51,031 nucleotides of DNA from assembly GCA_050013075.1 (NCBI GenBank), contig JBEKFZ010000022.1, positions 1 through 51,031 on the forward strand, in the 5' to 3' direction. Source of the DNA: JBEKIK01 sp050013075 (GTDB taxonomy: Bacteria; Planctomycetota; Planctomycetia; Pirellulales; Thermoguttaceae). Under the pieces are notes generated by a model. It was not told the DNA's origin. It ran no database searches and saw nothing but the letters and a program-made list of their open reading frames with translations. This document shows positions 15,779-22,537 of this stretch, piece after piece. The first letter of the stretch is position 1. Every line of letters starts with the position of its first letter. The translations under genes were made by a program, and so were the position numbers.

Positions 15779-18700
15779 TCACGGTCCCGGGCGCAGATTG
15801 CGTGCTTGGGCATCGGCATCTGCGGCGGCTTGTTTTTCGCCCATGCGGCGGAGCAGATCGGCAAGACTCCTATAATGCTGGGCTATTATGCCCTGCAGCG
15901 GAGGCGCTTTCGGATCGTTTTGCGATAGTTCCCTAAGCGCGTCGATGGAAGCCTGCAGCATGCAGCGCGCCTCGGACAGAACGCCGCGTTTTTCCAACAG
16001 CACGGCCAGCGACTCGTAGATGAGTGCCATGCCGAACTTGTAGGAGTGAGTTTTGGGATAGTGGCGCACGAGCGCCGATTGCAGGTCCAGGGCCTTGCGG
16101 AGGTTGGATTCCGCACCGCTACGGTCGCTTTCCTGAAGGACATTCGCCAATCGCAGGCGAATGAATACCTGAGAGACCGCGTAATCCGGGATGTTGGGAT
16201 GTTCGGCGACCAGTTCCTCGGATATAGCCAGGGCTTTTTCGAGCGTCTCGCGCGAACGCTTCCGGGCGGTCGAGTCAGTCGCCTCGGCGGAAAACGGACC
16301 TCGGTCTTCTTGCATGGCGTAGGTTTCGCTTAGATCGTAACGGTAGTCGGGGACGTCCGGATATTCCTCCACCAGCTTCTGTAGAATTTTGACGGCCTTG
16401 TTCGTGTTTTCGCGGGTTGAATCCGTGCGGCGGCCAAACCCTTGCATGGGCGTCTCCCGATAGCAGCGCGCCAACAGGTGGCGATAGGCCGGCACGTCCG
16501 GATGCTCGGCTACCAGCCGCTCCAACAGTGAGATGGCTTTCTTGAGGTTGGCCTGCTGATCTCCCTGAAAATCATCGGAAAACGGCGGAAAAGAATCCGG
16601 CGAAAAGTCGAAGGGACCGGGACCGAAATCGAGCGGTTCGAATGGCGGCCCGGCCATGTCCGGGCCTTCCTCTCGCCGCGGAGGAGGCGGTTGCTCCGTA
16701 ACGTCAAAATCCGACGGCCCGGGACGCTCTCCGCGCCGGTCGCCGGATTCAAACGGAGGCGGCCCCTGATCGCGGCCGGGACCATTGCCTGCTCCGCGCC
16801 GATCGCCGAGTGCAATCGGTAAAGGCCCCGGACCCTGGCCGGGGCCCTTGGCTAAATAATAATATGTGCGAGCCAACTCGTATTGATATTGGGCGGAGGA
16901 AGAAGATTCCGGGGATGTTTTTTTCAGCGTGGCAAGGGCGTTGCGATACGAGTCGCGTCCGGCCTTATCTTCATTCATCGCCCGGTACACGTTGCCGAGT
17001 TCATTCTGGATTCTTGCGATCTCCGTGCGAAGTTCCGCATTATCTTCCGGCGATTCGGCGAGTTGCTTATACAATTCGATTGCGCGCAAGTAGGCGGCTT
17101 TCGATTCTTCATAATGCCCCAGGCGCTGACGGATGTCTCCGATGCGGCGGTTGGCCTCGGCGACTTTTAGGCGGAGTCTGGCGTCGTCGCCGCCCTGAGC
17201 GGCCAAACGGTCGTAGAAGGCGAGCATGCGCTCCAAGAGCGCCGCGGCTTCCTTGGACAACACCGGTTGGATCGGGACCGTGATTTCCTTGCCGGAGTCG
17301 TCGACCGCCGTGAGCGTCGACGCCGATGGAACACGGTCCGGGGCGAACTGCTGGAAGATGTTGTCCAGGGCTTCCAGGGCCAGGACCGAGATGTTTTCCG
17401 CCTTTTTTCGCTGCATCGCCTCTTCGGCGTTGGCCTGTTTGGTGCGTACATATCCGATGCTCGCCACGATGGCCACCAGCACCAAAAGCACGAGCGTGCT
17501 CGCGCCCAGACCGGCAACCACCCGGTTGCGCCGCGACCAGCGCCAAAGCCTTTCGGCAACGGATGCCCGGCGGGCCTGGATGGGCCGGTCCTCGAGGAAA
17601 CACTGGAGGTCGCGGGCCAGGTCTCCGGCCGACTGGTACCGATGCGCCGGATCGCGGGAAATGGCTTTCAGCACGATCGTTTCCAAGTCGTGTGGTATGT
17701 TCGCATTGAGCTTGCGCGGGCGGATTGGTTCCTCGTGCGTGATCTGTTGGATCATATTGCTGCGGTTGGTGTCATCGAATGCCGCCTGCAAGGTAAGCAA
17801 CTCGTAAAGAGTCAAACCCAGGCTGTAGATGTCGCTGCGGGCGTCAAACTGGCCGGAAAACTGCTCCGGCGCCATGTAGCGCAACGTCCCCACGAGCGCG
17901 CCGGTTTGCGTTACATTATCCTGTTCCATGGCCTTGGCCAGTCCAAAATCGGTGATCCAGACCACGCCCTGCGAGTCCAAAAGCAGGTTCGCCGGTTTTA
18001 TGTCGCGGTGCAGGGTATGGTGGGCATGGGCGTAGTGCAGGGCGTCGGCCACTTGCAAGCCGATTGCGGCAATGTTTCGCCAATAAGCCGGGCCGAACCG
18101 CCGCGTCTGGGGAAAGGCCGGCTGGGCGGCGCAGCCGCGGCCGGGTGAATCCGAACTCCGGCCCACCTGGGTGACTCGGGAAATCTGAAAACCCTCGGTT
18201 GCCGCGCCCGCTTCGACCGATTGCGGCTCGGTAGCCGCGGCCTTCTTTATCCGCTCCGGCTCGGCGATTTCGGCGGAGCGAAACTGCGACGGGCCGGACT
18301 CGCTGGATTGCCAGAACCGTCCTTCAATGAGCATTTCGGCGAGTCGAACGGTTTCGCTTGCGTGCTGCGAGCGAGGCGGCGCTTTGTCGAACCCGTCTTG
18401 TGCCGCCGTCGCGTCAGGGCCGGCTTGTTGGAGCGCGGCAAAAATCGTATCCAGCCCCACGCCGCGGATAAGTTGCATGACGATATAGTGAAACCCTTCC
18501 TGCTCGCCGACGCCGAACACGGGCACGATGTTGGTGTGGTGCAGGCGCGCGGCGGTCTGCGATTCCCGCTGGAATCGCTGCAAGTGCTTGGGATCCAGGA
18601 GCGATTGCCTGGGCAAGACCTTTACGGCCACGTGGCGTCGGAGCGACTCCTGAAAGGCTTCGTACACGATCCCCATGCCTCCGCGGCCGATTTCGCCGAG

Positions 18701-18952
18701 GATGCGAAAATCGCCAAGGCGTTCCAGTTTGGGCGCGCCCAGGGAAACGCGCGCTCCGCTGGCCTGGGCCTTGTGAGCCTTTAATTGTTCTATGGCGGCA
18801 ATGGCCGGAAAAAGATCCTTGATCTCAGCCGCCAATTCAGGATGCTTCGCCGCGTACTCGGAGATGGAGGGACATTGCCCGCTGCGCTGCCGCTCAGTAA
18901 ACTCGGCCGCCAGGACTTCCAGGGGATCGCGATCGGGATCGCCTTGAGTCAT
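15779..18952 (-). CDS. Membrane Ser/Thr protein kinase with C-terminal TPR region
   Basis: 1057 aa. The N-terminal 'FTERQRSGQCPSISEYAAKHPELAAEIKDLFPAI' segment is the one planctomycete kinases carry before the kinase fold. Kinase motifs: LGEIGRGGMGIVYEA, VAVKVLPRQ, LHRDIKPANLLLD, TDFGLAKAM, GTLRYMAPEQFSG, DIYSLGLTLYELL. About 120 non-conserved residues are inserted between the hinge and the catalytic loop. One TM helix (GASTLVLLVLVAIVASIGYV, about 480-500) puts the rest outside the cytoplasm: TPR-like helical pairs interrupted by a Gly/Pro/Asp-rich stretch near 690-780. The upstream ECF sigma factor ends 1 bp before this start, so the two are translationally coupled and probably form one signalling unit. 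Confidence 0.93.
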   Translation of the reverse strand: MTQGDPDRDPLEVLAAEFTERQRSGQCPSISEYAAKHPELAAEIKDLFPAIAAIEQLKAHKAQASGARVSLGAPKLERLGDFRILGEIGRGGMGIVYEAFQESLRRHVAVKVLPRQSLLDPKHLQRFQRESQTAARLHHTNIVPVFGVGEQEGFHYIVMQLIRGVGLDTIFAALQQAGPDATAAQDGFDKAPPRSQHASETVRLAEMLIEGRFWQSSESGPSQFRSAEIAEPERIKKAAATEPQSVEAGAATEGFQISRVTQVGRSSDSPGRGCAAQPAFPQTRRFGPAYWRNIAAIGLQVADALHYAHAHHTLHRDIKPANLLLDSQGVVWITDFGLAKAMEQDNVTQTGALVGTLRYMAPEQFSGQFDARSDIYSLGLTLYELLTLQAAFDDTNRSNMIQQITHEEPIRPRKLNANIPHDLETIVLKAISRDPAHRYQSAGDLARDLQCFLEDRPIQARRASVAERLWRWSRRNRVVAGLGASTLVLLVLVAIVASIGYVRTKQANAEEAMQRKKAENISVLALEALDNIFQQFAPDRVPSASTLTAVDDSGKEITVPIQPVLSKEAAALLERMLAFYDRLAAQGGDDARLRLKVAEANRRIGDIRQRLGHYEESKAAYLRAIELYKQLAESPEDNAELRTEIARIQNELGNVYRAMNEDKAGRDSYRNALATLKKTSPESSSSAQYQYELARTYYYLAKGPGQGPGPLPIALGDRRGAGNGPGRDQGPPPFESGDRRGERPGPSDFDVTEQPPPPRREEGPDMAGPPFEPLDFGPGPFDFSPDSFPPFSDDFQGDQQANLKKAISLLERLVAEHPDVPAYRHLLARCYRETPMQGFGRRTDSTRENTNKAVKILQKLVEEYPDVPDYRYDLSETYAMQEDRGPFSAEATDSTARKRSRETLEKALAISEELVAEHPNIPDYAVSQVFIRLRLANVLQESDRSGAESNLRKALDLQSALVRHYPKTHSYKFGMALIYESLAVLLEKRGVLSEARCMLQASIDALRELSQNDPKAPPLQGIIAQHYRSLADLLRRMGEKQAAADADAQARNLRPGP

Positions 18953-18953
18953 C

Positions 18954-19592
18954 TCAGCACCCCTCCAGGAAACCGGGCATCTGCGACAAAACCGCCCTCA
19001 GCCGCTTGATTGCCCGAACGTAGCGGATGCTGGCCGCCTTTTGCCGAATCCCCAGCAATTCCGCGACCTCGCTGTTGGTGAGTTCCTCGAAATGCCTAAG
19101 AGCCAAAACTTCCTGGTCCAGCGGATCCATGGCTGCAACCGCCTGCTCCAGGCGCAAGAGTGTTTCCTCGCGGGCCGCCGCCTGGCTTGGGGAAGTGAAT
19201 TTTCCCGCGAATTGGGCCGCCAGCGAAACGGACGTCGTTTGCGGATATCGGGGTCCGTGGAGGCCGACTTCCCGGTCCGCGTCGCGCATCTGCGCGCCTA
19301 GGTGGTGACGGTGAATATCAATTAGGGTTTGCATGAGTACCATTCGTAACCAGATAAACGGTGACAGTGATGAATCTTTGCCGTAATGTCCAATGCGCTG
19401 AGCTGCGGCAAGATACGCTTCTTGCAGCACGTCATCCGGATCAACGCGCCCCAACAGCCGCCAGTCCATCCTGAAGCCGACCATTCGCCATAGACGCTCG
19501 CGGTGCTCCGCAAAAAGCGCCGCAAGGGCCTCGACATCGCCGCGTTTCAGCCGATCCGTCAGTTCGTCAGGCCCTTCGACTGCATCAACCAC
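18954..19592 (-). CDS. ECF-type RNA polymerase sigma factor (planctomycete kinase-associated type)
   Basis: 212 aa. Sigma2: FAEHRERLWRMVGFRMDWRLLGRVDPDDVLQEAYLAAAQRI, with the DDVLQEAYL core that binds polymerase and the -10 element. Sigma4: MDPLDQEVLALRHFEELTNSEVAELLGIRQKAASIRYVRAIKRLRAVL, the -35-binding HTH. The GTG start at 19592 has AAAAGGA 7 nt upstream. The stop lies 1 bp from the start of the large Ser/Thr kinase; ECF factors beside such kinases are known in planctomycetes and can be controlled by phosphorylation instead of an anti-sigma factor. No anti-sigma gene is visible. Confidence 0.92.
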   Translation of the reverse strand: MVDAVEGPDELTDRLKRGDVEALAALFAEHRERLWRMVGFRMDWRLLGRVDPDDVLQEAYLAAAQRIGHYGKDSSLSPFIWLRMVLMQTLIDIHRHHLGAQMRDADREVGLHGPRYPQTTSVSLAAQFAGKFTSPSQAAAREETLLRLEQAVAAMDPLDQEVLALRHFEELTNSEVAELLGIRQKAASIRYVRAIKRLRAVLSQMPGFLEGC

Positions 19593-19946
19593 TGAATGTT
19601 CCTTTTAGATATACGAAATCGCAACCGTTATTCTACCATACCATCCGCGAATCCACCCGTTGCAGGCTATTTGAGGGGGGCAAGACCAGTCTTGCGAGCA
19701 TAGGACCGCAATCCCTTCACCTTATAATTAATAGAACATAATTAATAGAACCCTGCAAAAGCAAAGACAGGTCTGTAGAAATCCCCAGCCGCTTACCGTT
19801 TACTACTTTGGATGAATTTGCGCTAAGATCGAGAAACAGGGAAATAGCTACGACTACAAGCATCCCGGTCAAGGGCGCCGGGATTGCCGGTGAGTTGCCT
19901 GTGGAATGCAACTTGGGATAATTCCCGGCCGTAATGGACCTTAAGC
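19593..19946. other. Intergenic stretch between divergent sigma factor and AraC fragment
   Basis: No convincing gene. It contains a tandem 14-nt repeat (ATAATTAATAGAAC twice, about 19724-19751). Plus-strand frames just upstream of the AraC fragment were read for a lost N-terminal cupin domain and none was recognisable. Confidence 0.5.
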
Positions 19947-20369
19947 ATGTCCATTAATACCATCCGATTATCTCCAACGGCGCTGCCTGACGAGCGCGGC
20001 AACTTATGCGCGGCGCTGATGGATCCAGACATCAGATTGGTCTTGGGATTGATCCACGCCCAACCGGAATTGTCCTGGACCGTGGCTTCATTGGCGGAGC
20101 GAGTGTGCATGTCTCGTTCGGTGTTCGCCGCGCGATTCAAGACCTTGGTGTCGAAATCGCCCATTCGATACCTCTTGGAATGTCGAATGCGGAAAGCACG
20201 CGCCTTGTTAAGCGAAGGCCGGTATTCAATCAAGGAGATCGCCGGCCTGGTCGGCTACGCAACGGACGCGGCCTTTAGCAGTGCATTCAAACGATGTAGC
20301 GGCCAGGCGCCCGGGCATTTCCGGCACGGTGCACTTAAGGACGACGGGTCAAACAGCCGCGGCAATTGA
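19947..20369 (+). CDS. AraC-family DNA-binding domain, short form lacking the sensor domain
   Basis: 140 aa holding both AraC helix-turn-helices: WTVASLAERVCMSRSVFAARFKTLVSKSPIRYLLECRMRKA and YSIKEIAGLVGYATDAAFSSAFKRCSGQAPGHFR. The best match is the C-terminal half of cupin-type (AraC_6) regulators that control oxidoreductase genes, but the normal N-terminal cupin of about 170 aa is absent, leaving only 'MDPDIRLVLGLIHAQPEL' of the linker. It is either a remnant or a constitutive DNA binder. No evident target gene adjoins it; the Ser-rich gene converges on it. Confidence 0.75.
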   Translation: MSINTIRLSPTALPDERGNLCAALMDPDIRLVLGLIHAQPELSWTVASLAERVCMSRSVFAARFKTLVSKSPIRYLLECRMRKARALLSEGRYSIKEIAGLVGYATDAAFSSAFKRCSGQAPGHFRHGALKDDGSNSRGN

Positions 20370-20387
20370 ATGTCGGAATAAACTGCT

Positions 20388-21053
20388 TCAACTCTGTTGA
20401 TCGAACAGGTATCCGGACACGGAACTATTCCCGTTCTGGCTGTTCTGAAGATTGGCCAGTAATTCCTGCAACAATTTTATTATCTGGTCGTTTTGATTGC
20501 TCGTGGCGCTTGATGTGCTTGTGCTATCCGAAGAGCTTGTGCTCGAAAGAGCGTCGGTGCTCGAGGAACCGGCTCCGGATACGGTGTCGGACGGCGGCGG
20601 TGGCGGCGGTGGCGGGGGAGCGAGCTGCTGGGGATTGATGCCGTTTTCTTTTAACACCTCGTCTACCGCATTCTTGATGACCGTCATTAAATCCGTGGCA
20701 TTACTTGTGCTCGAACTTGCCGAACTGGAACCGGTGGAATCGGTTGTGTCCGAGGTTTTGGAACTATCCGATGTAGTATTGCTATTCGAAGTCAGGAAAG
20801 CGTAAAGGGCCTGTTCGATCGCCTTCTTGATTTGCTCCTCCAAGCTAGTCAAGTCGGTGGAAGTGGAACTGGATGAACTACTATTAGTAGTAGCAGATGT
20901 CGCGTCGGTCAATAGTGATGATAGACTTTGATCGCTATTTGAAGTTGAAGAAGTTGAACTGGTCGATTGGCTGTTTAACTCATTGGATAATTGCAACAGC
21001 AATTGATAATAATAGGCGTCTGAACTGGAACTAACGCTTGATACCCCGGACAT
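20388..21053 (-). CDS. Ser/Thr-rich low-complexity protein with poly-Pro tract
   Basis: 221 aa from the ATG at 21053, which has a strong GAGGAGG 8 nt upstream; the longer frame to 21107 lacks this. Nearly all of it is Ser/Thr/Asn/Gln-rich linker, broken by three short amphipathic helices: YYYQLLLQLSNELNSQ, LTSLEEQIKKAIEQALYAFL and LMTVIKNAVDEVLKENGINPQQL, the last followed by nine prolines and then 'QIIKLLQELLANLQN'. There is no signal peptide. 'VDEVLKENGINPQQL' recalls short helical segments in planctomycete Ser-rich proteins. Function unknown; repeats and disorder suggest a structural or surface role. Confidence 0.75.
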   Translation of the reverse strand: MSGVSSVSSSSDAYYYQLLLQLSNELNSQSTSSTSSTSNSDQSLSSLLTDATSATTNSSSSSSTSTDLTSLEEQIKKAIEQALYAFLTSNSNTTSDSSKTSDTTDSTGSSSASSSTSNATDLMTVIKNAVDEVLKENGINPQQLAPPPPPPPPPSDTVSGAGSSSTDALSSTSSSDSTSTSSATSNQNDQIIKLLQELLANLQNSQNGNSSVSGYLFDQQS

Positions 21054-21107
21054 GGCTTTTCCTCCTCTTTTGGACCGACAAAGTGCGACGAACAGGCTTT
21101 CTCCCAT

Positions 21108-21595
21108 CGCACGAAAAGCCCCTCTAACTTGTATAGGTTATTATCGGTATTCCATTTAGCAAAAAAGTATGTGCAAGGCTCTTAAAAAAATGTTCCGACG
21201 TCCCGGATCCCCGCCCTATTTAGCCGATTTTACCCATTATTCTCAAAATAACTTTCAAAAAGCCACAACCAGTCATTATGGACAAGATTTAAATTTGGGT
21301 TGTTTTCTATTCGAGCGCGAGCAACGGTTGCGGCTTTGTGGAATAACTGATTATCAAAAGTTTTTTGTAGGGTGCGTGAAACGCACCAGTAATCTGTAGG
21401 GGGTGGTGCGTTTCACGCACCCTACATATTGTGGTCATGGTGACGCAGAAGCGATTAACTCACAACCTCTCTGTCTATCTGTGTAGAAAAGCCAGGTTTA
21501 TTCTCGTTTATTACATTGGTTGCCCTTGCATCGGCCAAGGTCACGGCAACCAGGCGTTCGTATAACGCATGAAAACCAGTGGAAAAGGAGAATTC
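21108..21595. repeat. Intergenic region with a perfect 22-bp inverted repeat (21367-21425)
   Basis: GTAGGGTGCGTGAAACGCACCA at 21367-21388 and its exact reverse complement at 21404-21425 flank a 15-nt loop. Each arm is itself partly palindromic (GTGCGT..ACGCAC). Elements built on 'GTAGGGTGCG...CGCACCCTAC' are common in diverse bacterial chromosomes. No gene is seen in the remaining sequence; the short open frame at 21169-21399 runs through the repeat and is not credible. Confidence 0.85.
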
Positions 21596-22537
21596 ATGAG
21601 TGTGATCAGCCATTGGCTCGGGACCCACGAGCGTCCCTCCCCCACCATCGCTCCGGGTCCCGGGCAGGCTGAAGAGCGGAATACCTTATGCACGGTCACG
21701 GTGATCATTCCCGCGCTGAACGAGGCGGAGGCCATCGGTAGCGTTGTCGGAGAACTGCTCGCGCAATACCCGGACTACGAGGTCCTCGTCATCGACGACG
21801 GCTCGACGGACAATACGGGCGAACTTGCCGCCTTGGCCGGGGCTCGGGTCATCCGACACGATTGGAACAAGGGATACGGCGCAAGCCTGAGGACCGGGTG
21901 CCGGCTGGCCAAAGGCGACATAATCGTCTGCTTCGACGGCGACGGGCAACACAATCCCGACGATGTAAAACGACTCGTCGATGAGATCGGCGCGTACGAC
22001 ATGGTGGTGGGAACACGATCGCGCGATTCTTACGAGCCGCCCATCCGGCGGCCGGGCAAGTTCATCCTTTCGAGATTTGCGAACTTTCTTGCGGGTAAAA
22101 AAATCCCGGACGTGAATTCCGGCTTCCGCGCGTTTAAGCGCGGCGTGATCCTGCGTTACCTGCACCTCATGCCCACGGGTTTTTCGTTCTCCACGACCAG
22201 CACCTTTGCCATGCTTAAAAGCGGCCGGCCGGTGAAGTGGGTGCCCGTCACGATCAAGAAGCGAATCGGCGCGAGTTCGGTGTCGCAAACTCGCCACGGC
22301 CTGCAAACGCTGCTGTTGATGCTCCGTTTGACCACGCTTTTCGAGCCATTGAAAGTCTTCCTGCCCATAAGCGCGGCGTTCATGCTCGTGGCCGTGGGGT
22401 TCCTGATCGCCAATTTCGCCGCTGGGCGGAACGTGCCGCAGACCTCGGTCATCATGTCCGTTTCCAGCATCATGGTCTTCCTCATGGGGCTGGTGATGGA
22501 CCAGGTAGCCGCGCTTCGCCGGGAGAAACACGAATGA
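21596..22537 (+). CDS. Glycosyltransferase family 2 with C-terminal TM helices (DPM1/GtrB-like)
   Basis: About 313 aa from the ATG at 21596, chosen because AAGGAG lies 6 nt upstream; an in-frame ATG at 21569 has no such site. The GT-A fold is clear: VIIPALNEAEAIGSVVGELL, VLVIDDGSTDNTGEL, NKGYGASLRTG, CFDGDGQHNP (DxD), VVGTRSR. Two TM helices (FLPISAAFMLVAVGFLIANF; IMSVSSIMVFLMGLVMDQV) follow. Such enzymes charge polyprenyl phosphate with a sugar that a GT-C transferase then uses on the outer face; the GT-C gene two places downstream suits this. The stop overlaps the next ATG (ATGA), so the genes are coupled. Confidence 0.92.
   Translation: MSVISHWLGTHERPSPTIAPGPGQAEERNTLCTVTVIIPALNEAEAIGSVVGELLAQYPDYEVLVIDDGSTDNTGELAALAGARVIRHDWNKGYGASLRTGCRLAKGDIIVCFDGDGQHNPDDVKRLVDEIGAYDMVVGTRSRDSYEPPIRRPGKFILSRFANFLAGKKIPDVNSGFRAFKRGVILRYLHLMPTGFSFSTTSTFAMLKSGRPVKWVPVTIKKRIGASSVSQTRHGLQTLLLMLRLTTLFEPLKVFLPISAAFMLVAVGFLIANFAAGRNVPQTSVIMSVSSIMVFLMGLVMDQVAALRREKHE

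Noticed and set aside
21169..21399. 76-aa plus-strand frame upstream of the GT2 gene.
   Set aside because: No ribosome binding site, atypical composition, and it extends into the 22-bp inverted repeat.
22237..22533. N-terminal extension of the 998-aa fusion frame into the GT2 gene.
   Set aside because: It overlaps the conserved GT2 sequence out of frame; the ATGA junction at 22534 gives a standard coupled start.
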